From: Aotearoamyces nothofagi
Lineage: Eukaryota > Ascomycota > Leotiomycetes > Leotiales > Tympanidaceae
DNA: 64,000 bases
Reading direction: 5' to 3'
Assembly (NCBI GenBank): GCA_015345905.1
Contig: JADDTR010000001.1
Span: 434,001-498,000 of the forward strand
The notes beneath the pieces are model-generated. The model saw only the letters and a list, made by a program, of their open reading frames with translations, ran no database searches and was not told the origin of the DNA. Within the stretch, counting starts at the first letter, position 1; each line of letters opens with the position of its first letter. The position numbers and the translations under genes were made by a program. Of the stretch, positions 34,854 through 45,804 are shown in pieces.

Positions 34854-35354
34854 TTCGATGACGGTGTTTGTGATATTCTCACGGCGGAGTTGCGAACTTG
34901 AAATACTTGGACTCGGCGGTGTGTTGGCTGGCCAGTGGCTTTGCGTGCTGTGATTGGTCGGCTTACCCGACTCGGGGACGTTGCGTCACATGCCAACCTC
35001 TGTCTTGGGTACTGCCAGTATCAATATACGAAAGTTCAGAGGTGACTTGTTTGTATATTCATGCTAATACACATGATATGGGCGCGGTTGAACAAAACCC
35101 GATATTCAAGGCCCAGAATTACCAGAACATGCTTACACATGGTAGATATCGCGAGGAAGGGCCCTCAGCCTTGTCTAGCTGAAGTGAATATGATGAAATG
35201 ACACTTTCAACAAAAACGGTACCCTCTTTAAGAATATTACTCTCTTCAAGGTGAGGGATTATTTTACAGTGTGGATCGCACTATGGATACTCTACTGTTT
35301 ATGTTTTCCTATCTTTTCAATGGCACAACACTCTGTGAGATATATTATTTCATC
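34854..35354. other. Intergenic region between LDH promoter and methyltransferase-like 3' end
   Basis: Contains the LDH promoter; no distinct motif or gene is recognised. Confidence 0.45.
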
Positions 35355-37355
35355 TCAAGCTCTTTTAATAGCCTCTGTCATCGCACATTCCCATCTAGTT
35401 CCTAGCATTGCACACTCTTCTAGCACGACATCATCTTCCCACCACCATCTATCTCCCACCACAAAACCTCCCCAAATCTCTTTCCAGAGCATCCTTCCCA
35501 CAGTAGCTGTTAATTGACACATTATATCTGCCCTCTCCTCCGTCTCTTCATCATTCATGCTACTTGCGCAAGTTGCCCAGAATCTCAACTTCTCCTTCGC
35601 TGGGACCTCAAGTTTTCCCGTGAATCCTGCATCCAGCAGCCAGATCGGCATTAGTCTTCCGGGGTTCATGCACCGGAATTGGGCTTCAAGGTTCAGTAAT
35701 AGGTGATCGTCGAGCCACTCTTTCATCTTTGGTCCCATGGTACCTGGAGCTGGACATGGGTCGAGAATATGGAGTCGAAGCGTACCTAGTGGAAGTAGAA
35801 CTCGATTGCACTCTCGAAGAAGGGATGGAAGTGACGAAGAAGGTAATATAGCAGGGAGAGTAAGAGCGGAGATAGAGGAGAAGATTCCGGAAGCGTAAGG
35901 AAGCTGTGAGTGGGGGGCTGGAACGGTAAGAGGATGAATAGTGTCGATGAGGGATGGTGACAGTGGAGATGTTGAGAGGTGCCGTGTCTCGGCAGCAGGT
36001 GTAAAAGTGGCAAGAAATGAGGCAGAAGCTAGATGATAAAAGTGTCAGCGTCCAGAAAACATGATAATTAGGTAGATTACAAACCCTTGTTCTCATAAAG
36101 GCAAAGAACCTTTTCAGGTCCACATTCTGGCTTAGCTGTTGACACAGGCTTCCTATGAATAGCACTATCCCGCCTCCCAGCTATGCCCGCCAGAAATTTC
36201 AACGCAGTCAACATCCAAAGCTGTTTCTCGAATTCTAGGTCTTTGTAGATTGTTGCATCAGCTACTCCGCTCCATTCTTCAATCATTCGTTCCAGCATGA
36301 TCTTCGGACTAGCGACGCCCATTCGTCGAATGTGCCGTTTAAGGTGGTTTGTCTCGACTTCTGAAGTCTGAACCGTGGGTACTCGAAGAGTACGTTTTGT
36401 TGATTTAGGAGGTGGCGTTATTTTGGAGTCGTGTTCTTCAGATGGACAGTTCCAATCTACAGGCGGCTTCCATAGTTCTGGGGGGTTACGTAGTGGTGGT
36501 GCTGAATGTTCATCTATGGCTTCTGCATCTGGAGCATTTAGTTGCAGGCGAGCGCCAGCTATTGAGAGGTGAGAGCTCAAAGCCACGTGCGCGGTGGAAC
36601 TTTGACAGATACTGTGATTAGCTTTAATCTATTACCTGTGACGAAGGAACAAGAAATGACCTACACATGTTGGTCTAAATCGACTGCGGGGGCATCTGGA
36701 GTAGCCTTGACAACTGAAATGTGAACTTTATTACTCGGGAGATCTAAAGGTATACACTCCTGACTTGATATTGTGACTTCTGTGCTCCTTATGACGAACG
36801 AACGCGGACTAAGAGGTTGGATCTCATACTTAGAGGCTCTATCAGCCGTCAAATTCCAAGAGGACTCCGTAGCAGTAGACTGTCCGGGCCAGCTAGAATA
36901 CACCGAATCTAGTAGTCCATCAGCTGAGGCCTAATATTCGACATAGACCACATACCTTTTATAGATGAACTAGAGCCACAGCTGTCGGATTCTGGACTAT
37001 GCTGTGATGAAGAAATTTGCTCTTGAAGGTATGTACCTCGTGTTGGTTCTGGAAGATCATGAGGTTCAATGCTTGGCTCTACCAAAGAATTAGAGACCTT
37101 TCCTGTCTCGACTGCGAGAGTTTCTTTCGCCGATGAATTGTTACTCCTGCTTCGAAGCGAGGAGCGTTTTTGACTGCTAAACAAGCCATAACCAAATGAT
37201 CCTTTATTATGTCCTCGTGAGGAATCGCTCGAAGTTGTACTAATAACAGACGATCGGCGGGTGCTGCTGGTAGGCATCCGGTCATCACGCTGCTTACGAT
37301 CACGGTGTTGTGCCACCGTCTCCCGTGCCGGATCTTCCCAAGAAACATCAAACAT
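35355..37355 (-). CDS. Methyltransferase-like protein with disordered N-terminal half
   Basis: Exons 37355-36956, 36908-36665, 36611-36085 and 36028-35355 give 614 residues. It starts MFDVSWEDPARETVAQHRDR, a widely conserved fungal opening, then about 200 Ser-rich disordered residues. The conserved core begins HIRRMGVASPKIMLERM, followed by EKQLWMLTALKFL. The last third resembles a class I SAM-methyltransferase with RECNRVLLPLGTLRLHILDP (motif III-like), MKEWLDDHLLLNLEAQFR and GRMLWKEIWGGFV. A GxGxG SAM loop is not seen, so binding or activity may be lost. I know this layout as a conserved, uncharacterised Pezizomycotina family. The second intron uses a GTAGGT donor placed right at an in-frame stop, which supports that junction. 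Confidence 0.75.
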
Positions 37356-39305
37356 CTTTAAATATTGAATAGCAATCTATAATATCGAGGCCCGACCTAA
37401 CATTACAGCGAATATAGTAGCTAGGATCGTAAAAGTCGCAAGAACGAGAAGTCATGATTTGCAAGACGGAGCTGCTGGCTGGCCAATCTGGCTATCCAAG
37501 CCACCACATACTCGAGTCCGTGCCAGACATCAAATGGAGAGAAAGCGAGAGACACACAAGTCAAGGAGAGACATGACTTGACAGTGGCTATATTTTAATT
37601 CCCTAGTGACGCCAAACACCATCCGGCTCACGCAAGGATTGGAGGATATGCCGGTGGCGCATCCGGGTGCTTCATGCAGGGAACCGCGAGGGTATTACAA
37701 GTTGCGTGGCGATCATCGGGGGCTAGCTGAGCTGAGTTTCCATGGCATTTCTTATCCTTTAAGAGGTCTGAAAACTGGCTGATGTGAACTGGCGAAGGTG
37801 AACTGGTTGAGGTACTCTGTCTGGGCACCTTGAGCTTGGATTGCCTGACGACGTGTTGTCTAGACATGATGCAGTACAGACGAATTGAATGCGCACTACA
37901 TCTTCATTGCATCTGCGGTAAAGAGTCGAGCTAATGAATACTTCGGAAACCCATCTTCCATCTCCTTGTTCTCAGCAACTTTAAACTTATAAGTATAGCT
38001 AGTAAAATACTCGTTCTTTAGTCATGCCGTATCCCTGGCACTACAGACTTCAGTCGAACGAACCGTACCCGTCGTATCCGTCGTGCCCAGTATGCAAACA
38101 ACCTTCCGTCACCGGTACTTCCCATCCTATCGGCTCCTCCTGCCATTCCATTATACAGCGGCTGCATGTCTCGGCGCCACAGTTTCGTACATCACAACGG
38201 CCCGAGTCGTGAGATACGGTCGGTAGATTCAAAAGCTAGCGTTCTAGGATATGTGCAAGTTGTTGTAATACCAAGTCACCATACTACTACAGCTATATAA
38301 CAAATGCCGATTTACTGCACTACTCTATGTTCAAAGATGGATACCCCAAACCCCACCGTCGTCTAAAAAAAAGAAAATAAACGATAATTGCTTTATGAGA
38401 AATATTGATACAAGCATCAAGAGCAAGCATAATCCATGTACCATAAACATTGCTCCGTCGCTACAACCGCCAATAGTTACCTCTCACGAATCGTGCGAGA
38501 AGCATATCCCCGAACTGATGGTCCATTTGAGAACGTGTATACCACGCGAGTCTAGGCCTTGACACGGCGAGGGCCAGACAGCAGCTGTGGTGTTTATTTT
38601 GCTGAACACATCTCGTACGGCAAGTGTACATGCATATCGTAGTGCTTTGCCGCCCCTTGCATCTCTGTTTCTGACATCTATAAGTACCTGGCGACGATGC
38701 GTCGGGAAGAGGAAGTTCAGTATACTGTGTCCAATGATGCCGCGTCATTTTATTCCTCTTCTTATCATATATCGCACAGTCTGAAGTAGTATACTGTATC
38801 CTGGCTACGGCTACGGGTATCTACACTGCATTATCGGAAGTTATGCAATGGTAGGAGTACTGCATTTGTTGATCTCCCAGTCTTGAGCACCAGACCTCGT
38901 CATAACATACAGTATCGCCCCTGTAAGTAGATTCACGACATCTCAGCCTCAGAACGCCACCTGGTGATGGTCAAATCAGCTAGAGCTTGCCGTGCTGGTT
39001 GATGGTCTGGCCTGTAGACCGGACTCTGGGGTCAACCGATACCCCAGTATGTTCCGTTGAGAGATGGCGGGTGGTTGCTGTGTCTGGGAAGATTAACAGG
39101 GATACTCACCACATCTAATCAGTATCCATAGTTCTAAACGCATCTGCCGGAAAATAAGCCATCTGTCAAACATCCTTTATCCAGCCACCGGGTGGTTTTA
39201 TCTAGTCTCCATCTGTTTATATCCCCCTAACCCCACAGCGCCGTTATACCGACATTCAAAAATCTCCGAGTTGAGAGTACCACTTCTCACCAAAACACAA
39301 TAGCT
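37356..39305. other. Intergenic region with small candidate frames
   Basis: Almost 2 kb between the divergent methyltransferase-like and purine-permease genes. Two small divergent frames lie here: a minus-strand 79-residue frame and a plus-strand 62-residue frame at 38024-38212 (with a single CPVC pair). Neither has a domain. The last 100 bases before 39306 contain a run of Pro/CA-rich sequence typical of a leader, but no firm TATA box. Confidence 0.45.
37628..37867 (-). CDS. Possible small protein ending in a PPxY motif
   Basis: A 79-residue frame with an acceptable start context (ATCATGTC), a basic N-terminus, Ser/Thr-Pro stretch and the C-terminal sequence DAPPAYPPILA. PPxY motifs bind WW domains such as those of Rsp5/Nedd4 ubiquitin ligases. 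There is no homology I recognise, and it may be a chance frame. Confidence 0.22.
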   Translation of the reverse strand: MSRQHVVRQSKLKVPRQSTSTSSPSPVHISQFSDLLKDKKCHGNSAQLAPDDRHATCNTLAVPCMKHPDAPPAYPPILA

Positions 39306-41625
39306 ATGGAATCAATTAAACAGGCTCTCAGAAAGATTGATGATAATATTTCGACGTCTACGTTTGGACGGGTATTTCGTCTCGATGGCTCCGGCCACGT
39401 GAGTTTGTACCCTTCAAGCTCCCGATTATGTATTAATCAGCAGTTTAGGAACTCGAACGCAAGAATGCAAGATTTTTCACTGAGATAAGGGCGGGACTGA
39501 CAACGTTCTTTACCATGGCTTATATTATTGCCGTCAACGTTTGTAGCTCTGTAATATCTCTATGATGACTGCTAATCAAGCTAGGCATCTGTGATCTCTC
39601 AATCTGGCGGAACTTGCACATGTCCTGGTACTACGGACGATCCAAGTTGCAAAGTTGATGCTGACTACTTGAATTGTCAACTGCGTACTTCTCCCAGAAT
39701 GATGGTACCTCTAATAGATATTAACGTTTGCCAGTATTGCAACGGGACCTCGTTACAGCCACCGCTACCATTTCGGGAATAGCATCAGTTATGTTTGGAT
39801 TCTTTACCAACCTTCCGGTCGCCCTTGCGTACGTCTAGTGCCCATATACTTGTGTATCTACTGACAATGAAAAGGCCTGGTATGGGATTAAATGCCTATT
39901 TTACGTTCCAAGTTGTCGGGTTCCATGGCACAGGGCCCATATCATATCGTCTAGCACTCACAGCAGTCTTCGTCGAAGGCTTCATTTTTGTCTTCTTGTC
40001 CCTCATTGGGCTTCGGCAGTGGTTGGTAAAAGTCATCCCAGCCTCGATCAAAGTTGCAAGTGGCGTAGGCATTGGTTTGTTCCTGACCACCATTGGCCTC
40101 TCATATTCGTCTGGAATCGGCGCAATTACAGGAGGAGGTAGTGTCACGCCTGTGCAGATAGCAGGATGTGCTCCTGAATACATCGATTCTGAGTCGGGAG
40201 TATGCAATAGCCATACCATGACAAATCCAACTGTGAGTTCTTCTCTGCCGACGATGTTTTGGAGCTAAGTCATCGACAGATGTGGATCGGGATAACATGT
40301 GGAGGGATCTTGACAGCGTATTTGATGGCATATCGACTCAAACTTGCAATTGTCATTGGCATAGCAGTAGTCTCAATTATTTCGTGGCCGTAAGTACCAT
40401 CTATCAAACGTTATAAACCCCTTCTTGTAAAGGTTTCAGGAAATTCTCGCACCGTGTCGCAACCATACCTCGCAATCAAAAGCACAGATATCACTCGTTC
40501 AATTCTGACAAGTCCCAGCCGAAACACTCCATTCACCTACTTCCCTCACACTAGCGAAGGCGATTCTCGATTCGACTTCTTCAAACAGGTCGTTGGATTC
40601 CACCCAATAAGCTCCATCCTAGCTGTACAAGATTGGGATATTGGGGCTTCTGGCTCCCAGTTCGCCTTGGCACTCTTCACTTTCCTCTATGTCGACATCG
40701 TCGATTGCACAGCTACTCTTTACAGCATGGCTCGCTTCTCCGGCGTCGTGGATCCTGAGACCGGTGACTTCCCGCGCTCAACTCTGGCTTATTGTACAGA
40801 TGCCATCTCAATCTCGATCGGTTCTCTGCTTGGACTCTCACCGGTCACCGCCTTTGTAGAATCTGGCGCCGGAATTGCCGAAGGTGGGAAGACTGGGCTG
40901 ACGGCGATTACTACCGGTGTTTGTTTCCTTCTTTCCATATTCTTCGCGCCTATCTTTGCGAGCATTCCTCCGTGGGCGACCGGATGCACACTAATTCTTG
41001 TAAGCACTCTTCAGTCTATTAGCTTGAATTAACGTAGAGTATTATACTTACATCTTTCAGGTCGGTTGCATGATGATGCGTCAAGTTACCAGTATCAACT
41101 GGAAGTATATCGGTGATGCTCTCCCAGCTTTTGTGACGCTGGCGTTCATGCCTCTGAGCTATTCGGTGGCATATGGTCTCATTGCGTAAGCCGACACTTT
41201 CCACAAGCCAAGCATGCAACCCTCTAATCCCTCACCTACAGTGGTCTCATGAGCTACACAGCTCTCAACTCCCTCATATACCTCACAAAACTAATCACAC
41301 GTGGGCATATCATTCCTCCTGATGATGGTATGGCCGAGTACTGGACATGTGAGCATCCCATCCACTTACTTCTTTCAGCTGTTGTCCAATTTCAACTCTC
41401 GACCCATATGCTGATAACACAACAACAGATAAGCCCCCAGGAGGCCGCCTTCCATGGTTTATGAGAGCTGCTCGCAACGGTGGTCGATTTTGGGAACATG
41501 AAAAGCCAGCTGCAACTGATGGAGATGGAGAGAGCACGGTGACACTAGAAAGGGGAGTTCAGATGAGACGCTCTGCTTCGGGAAAGAGGCTAAGTTCGAC
41601 AGTTAGAGAAGAGAGGGGGGTATGA
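39306..41625 (+). CDS. AzgA-type purine (hypoxanthine/adenine/guanine) permease
   Basis: Ten exons: 39306-39398, 39449-39538, 39585-39684, 39735-39828, 39875-40232, 40280-40389, 40519-40999, 41061-41185, 41242-41348, 41429-41625; 584 residues, normal for fungal AzgA. Conserved text includes [84 protein letters not shown]-like [14 protein letters not shown], the substrate-region [20 protein letters not shown], and a cytosolic tail starting [14 protein letters not shown]. Family members are plasma-membrane proton symporters for purine bases. The sixth intron (129 bases) is the longest; its acceptor was chosen because it alone restores SWPRNTP. The relation to the nucleoside hydrolase and the NCS1 permease is discussed under findings. 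Confidence 0.9.
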
Positions 41626-41712
41626 AACCAGGTATAGGCTAGCTGAAGCGCACGTGTAATGTAAATCACCCTAGATCTAAAATAGCAGCTAACGATTCTT
41701 TCTCGCTCTTCA

Positions 41713-42589
41713 TCAATTCCGCTTCTGTAACCTTCGATTCCCATTCAGCCTCGAATAATCTTCTTCATCTTTGCCTAGCTTTTTCAACATCCGAACGAAG
41801 TCTTTACGGGCACGCGTTGTGTATGAGTGCATCTGTCCAAGTACATTTTCGTACCCCTGAAGTGCTCTCCGATAAAACTCCTCAGCTGTATCATGCTCTC
41901 CTTGGTTCTCAAAAAGATCCGCCAAGTTGTTGATACTGGCCAGTGTATCATGATGCTGAGAACCTAGCACCTTTTCTCGCCCAGCCAGAGCCTGTCGAAA
42001 GAGTTCCTCTGCTTTTTGGTACTGTCCTTGGCCAGCTAAGGCCAAACCTAGGTTGTTGACACTGTCAAGTGTAAAAGGATGTTCAGATCCTAGGGCCTTC
42101 ACTCGCCCCGCAAGTGCCTGTCAATGGAGCTTCCCTGCTTCTTGATACTGCCCTTTCCTCTGAAAGACAAAAGCCAGGTTGTTGAAATCTGAGGGCCAGT
42201 ACTGGTCATTCAGTCCATGCCTTAGGCAACAGTAGTAGCGGGAGCCACCTTAAGTGGTATTCCCCCAAACTGTAAACTTAAGCTTTAAGCAACTACAAAT
42301 CAAGCACATCACTACAAACACCGCATCCCACCTTTTGGTGCATAAATGCAACAAGATTGAACCTAACTGCGAGGAAGCTCCTCCGCAGATTTGTCATGAC
42401 AATAGCCGCGTTTGCCTTTCCAGTCCGTAGAAGGAGCGCAAACACAACGTGATGCTCTCCAATACGACCTAGGGTATATGAGTTCTCGTCTGTTGGTTCC
42501 TGGGGTAGTGGTGTGTGGTTGCCCGCCGCCCACGTCGCAACATCCTTGCGATAAGAATCGCAGCCCGCTACCGGCCAGTGAAGTTCCAA
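41713..42589 (-). pseudogene. Relic of a fungal NLR (nucleoside-phosphorylase / TPR) gene
   Basis: Two separated pieces on the minus strand belong to one known layout. At about 42530-42353 the translation TDENSYTLGRIGEHHVV and LRRSFLAVRFNLV matches the start of the nucleoside-phosphorylase-like sensor domain of fungal NLR proteins. At about 42180-41713 lie three TPR units of kinesin-light-chain type (NNLAFVFQRKGQYQEA, TLDSVNNLGLALAGQGQYQK, TLASINNLADLFENQGEHDT). The NB-ARC/NACHT core is absent, the first TPR is followed by an in-frame stop, and a copy of the dispersed repeat fills the gap. The gene is therefore dead; intact relatives act in heterokaryon incompatibility and other self/non-self responses. 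Confidence 0.75.
42181..42352 (+). repeat. Dispersed repeat family, copy 2 (inside NLR relic)
   Basis: Starts GTTGAAATCTGAGGGCCAGT and ends GTGCATAAATGCAAC. The left edge abuts the TPR coding sequence at AACAAC (read on minus) and the right edge abuts the phosphorylase-domain sequence directly after RFNLV. No target-site duplication is found, as expected if the intervening gene part was lost during or after insertion. Confidence 0.85.
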
Positions 42590-42875
42590 ATCACATTTCT
42601 AAGGCGATTACTTATGCGGTAGCTCAGCTATCTTTGTGTCTGATGAGCCTTGCGAAGGGAAGCACAGAGACTTGTCAGTGATGAACTATTGACTATCATC
42701 TAGATTTACCCGCCAGATCCCGAGGCTGTAATTATCAAGCGCAGTAGCAATTCAGCGCTCTTGAGGGATCTTACAAAAATCTATCGACTTCATTTGATGC
42801 CACATGCCGGAAGCAGAATACAATATGTAACTCGCAGCTTGAGTAAAAGAGGACGTGTTTTGTCTTAAGAACCGT

Positions 42876-43957
42876 CTATTCCACCGGAGCCTTCGAATAC
42901 AATCGCTCACCGCCCACTTCAAACTCTTCAATAACCCTCTGGCCGCCATCAGACCTAATAATCCAGTCACAAAACGCATTTGCCATGTCCTTATTTGCGG
43001 CGTGTGTTCCTACCAAGGCATGTGCGGGATTCAGCAGCAGATCATTCTCGTCATCACCGCCTGCTTTCTAAGCGGCCTGTAAGTTACACGCAATCAATCT
43101 AGTCAGCTTGATGAAGATACTTACAAAAACTGACAGACTCTCTCGGACTGAACTCTCAATCGCAAACCACGTTCCACGATCAACGATGGTGTACTCTCCC
43201 AGCCTTGCTGCAGCTCTCAACGCAGCAAAAGGTAATTCAACATATCGATGATACCAAGCCGAGTAAGGCTCTGACCATGGTGTCTGTCCGATTGCCGTCC
43301 ATATGCTTGATTCTTTAATGTTGTTGGCAGACTTATCATACCGCGACAAGAAGCGTACAGGCTGTCTGAAACCTGCTGTTTCGGTCGCCGTTTGAAAGAT
43401 TTGAATAAAATGGTCGTGGATGGTTGTCTTGTCACTGGTGTTTAGACCTGCAGGATTGCTCTTTGGGCCTTGTTCAGAGGAGTTGATCAGCTTCTTGTCG
43501 TACGGAGTCTGCACTAGAGACCGAGCCACTGTGTTCCATGGCTCACTAATGATACTCCGACCGATGTGCACTTTTCGAAATGAATATGCGTACCTACTAG
43601 CAACCAATGATCTCTCCAAGCATATACACGCCTATCAGAAATCCCTTGCTTAATTGCTATAGCCTCTGCCACGCCATGATATGTGATACTCAAATCCGCA
43701 GACCTTGAAGCCAAATAATTGAACGAAGCCGATGTATCAGATGCAAGCCAAGCTATGCTGAACCGTTCACATCCAGCTTCATCTACTGTTTGATTCATGA
43801 AAGCTTCCGCAAGGGCTTCAAGCAATCCAGACTGGCCGGCTCCACCAGTGGCAATGCGGAGACGTATTGGAGAGCTGGGTTGGAAGCTGCCGTGGTAAAC
43901 ATCTTGTGGCCTTACATATGGTGGTTGGATATGGAGATCGATTTTTATCGAGGCCAT
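42876..43957 (-). CDS. Periplasmic-binding-protein-fold protein (tungstate/molybdate-binding-like)
   Basis: Exons 43957-43594, 43468-43125 and 43067-42876 give 299 residues. LRIATGGAGQSGLLEALAEA is the anion-binding opening of this family; ASRSADLSITYHGVAEAIAI, GISDRRVYAWRDHWLLVGPK, VRFLSRYDKSANNIKESSIW, YTIVDRGTW and LLLNPAHALVG follow as in bacterial TupA-type tungstate-binding proteins and their fungal homologues. The C-terminal GERLYSKAP is also typical. Unlike bacterial forms, no N-terminal signal peptide is visible, so a cytosolic location or a missed upstream exon must be considered. The first intron (125 bases, AAG acceptor) is the least certain junction. Ligand and role in fungi are unknown; a bacterial origin of the family is plausible. 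Confidence 0.78.
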
Positions 43958-44653
43958 CTTTACTAGAGATAGTTAAAGGTATTCCCAGCCTTTGCACATG
44001 AGCAAAATAGTTCTTGGAAGCACGTCTTCAGATAAGCATATCTTTACATCACATATCAGCTTACCTGGTTCCAAAGAATACGTCTCACCACTCGACGGTA
44101 CTTCCGTTTCACAATGTGATTAATGTAGACCTTTGACCCGGGATGAAGTGCATGTGAGATATGACCTGCCACGCCTGCTTATAAAGAGTCGCAGCATCAA
44201 CAGCGGCCACCTGCCATGTCACTATGCTTCAGAAAATTGCGCATGCACTCTAACCCCGAACCCCGATGATGTGCAGGCTTCCGTACTCCCAGTAATATCC
44301 CCATTCCTTTTGTGCCTATGCGGATATATTTTTCAATGAAATCTGAAAGTATAATAATCCTCTTTACGTCTTGTAATCCCTCCATCTGGATTGGTGCTCA
44401 CCTAACTTCCCCACAGCTTTAAAACTCCCTAGTTTCCCACATTATAGAGCACGAAGCTTGTGTTGCCGCCGCTAGTCCCCGACCGCGTCAACGGCGGGAC
44501 TATCTATGTAACCTTCACCGTATCTGCCCTCAATGAGTCACTGAAAATAGATATATAATTTGCAAAGCAGGATCAACGATTAATATTCTAACCATCAGCA
44601 ATTTTCATCTCCAGTTAGCAAGTCTTCTATCAGCACGGTACAGTACAGTCACG
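43958..44653. other. Divergent promoter region
   Basis: About 700 bases between the binding-fold gene and the FMN split-barrel gene, read in opposite directions. No other gene or strong motif is seen. Confidence 0.45.
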
Positions 44654-45478
44654 ATGGGTCGTCATTCCCTAGAATACCCCAAAGAAGTCCGCAATACCGT
44701 CAATCGAAAGGGCAACACAAGAGGCACGTATGATTTAGGCAAAGTCCATTCTATTCTCAACAACTCAATGGTTGTCCATGTCTCCTTCACGCCAGCACCC
44801 GACGATCCCTTCCCCGCCATCCTCCCCATGATCGGCGTCATGGCCTCTTTCGAACGCCCAAGTGCAGGACTCGATGAGCCATTAGACTGCTATCTCCACG
44901 GCTACGTTTCATCTCGCATCATGAACCTCTCGCGAAAAAATATCGAAGAAGGCGGCAAGGGGATTCCTGTTTGTATTGCAGCGAGTAAAGTCGATGGGCT
45001 AGTTCTATCACTGACGCCGAATTCGCATTCCTATAATTATCGCTCAGCGGTGATTTTTGGCTATGCGAAGTTGGTCACTGATGTGGCTGAGAAGCTCTGG
45101 GCGATGGAGCAGATTACTGATAAGGTTGTTACTGAGCGTTGGAGCCACACGCGACTACCGCCTAATAATGCAGAAATGTCATCTACGCAGATCTTACGAG
45201 TGGAAATTGAGAGTGGGAGTGGTAAAGTCAGGGACGATCCGCCGGGAGATGCACTGAGCGATCTTAAAGACGATGGGTTGCTTGATAGGGTGTGGACTGG
45301 CTATGTGCCGGTTATCGAGCAGCTTGGGACGCCTGTGTCGAGTACGTACAACAAAGTGAAAGAGGTCCCTGCTCATATTTCGCAGTATGTAGAAAGGATA
45401 AACGAGGAGAATAATGAATATTCCAGAGAGCTGGTTGCGAGAATTACAAAGCCAAAGTCTTTGCATGGAGAGATATAG
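44654..45478 (+). CDS. FMN-binding split-barrel protein (pyridoxamine-5'-phosphate-oxidase-like)
   Basis: Intron-free frame of 274 residues. It opens with EVRNTVNRKGNTRGTYDLGK followed by VHSILNNSMVVHVSF, the recognisable start of the fungal branch related to pyridoxamine-phosphate oxidase and nitroimidazole-reductase (Nim) proteins. LDCYLHGYVSSRIMN, VCIAASKVDGLVLS and SYNYRSAVIFGYAKLV supply the FMN-barrel strands; HSYNYRSAVI is the usual conserved core. A C-terminal extension is charged and probably helical. Members use flavin to reduce small molecules, but the substrate is not known. It lies next to a nucleobase permease, with no shared signal that I can see. Confidence 0.83.
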   Translation: MGRHSLEYPKEVRNTVNRKGNTRGTYDLGKVHSILNNSMVVHVSFTPAPDDPFPAILPMIGVMASFERPSAGLDEPLDCYLHGYVSSRIMNLSRKNIEEGGKGIPVCIAASKVDGLVLSLTPNSHSYNYRSAVIFGYAKLVTDVAEKLWAMEQITDKVVTERWSHTRLPPNNAEMSSTQILRVEIESGSGKVRDDPPGDALSDLKDDGLLDRVWTGYVPVIEQLGTPVSSTYNKVKEVPAHISQYVERINEENNEYSRELVARITKPKSLHGEI

Positions 45479-45804
45479 AAAGCTACGTCTAGGGTTATTA
45501 CGAAATAGAACAAAGGATGGAGCAGGCTTGAAGTTTTGAAAGGATCAGTTATACATTTGAGGATGGATATGTATACACACTTAGGCGGAATGATTACTGT
45601 TTTTTTGACACCTTTATATGCTGTGGATCTAGAGTTCTGGCGAATTTCCTGTGTCCCTATTTGAAAAAGCAGGAAATAATGCAGTCCAGAAGGCCACATG
45701 AAATCTCCAGTGTTCTATTCAGGATGTTGAAAGGCGTTATCAAATTGCTATTTAGATAGCTTAACTAAGGCTCTTATCTTATCTTATATCTTAGTAAATA
45801 GGAT
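45479..45804. other. Convergent intergenic region
   Basis: AT-rich 326 bases between the ends of the split-barrel and permease genes. No feature is recognised beyond likely 3' ends. Confidence 0.45.

Noticed and set aside
42853-43082. Plus-strand frame opposite the binding-fold gene
   Set aside because: It is the reverse complement of well-supported exons on the minus strand.
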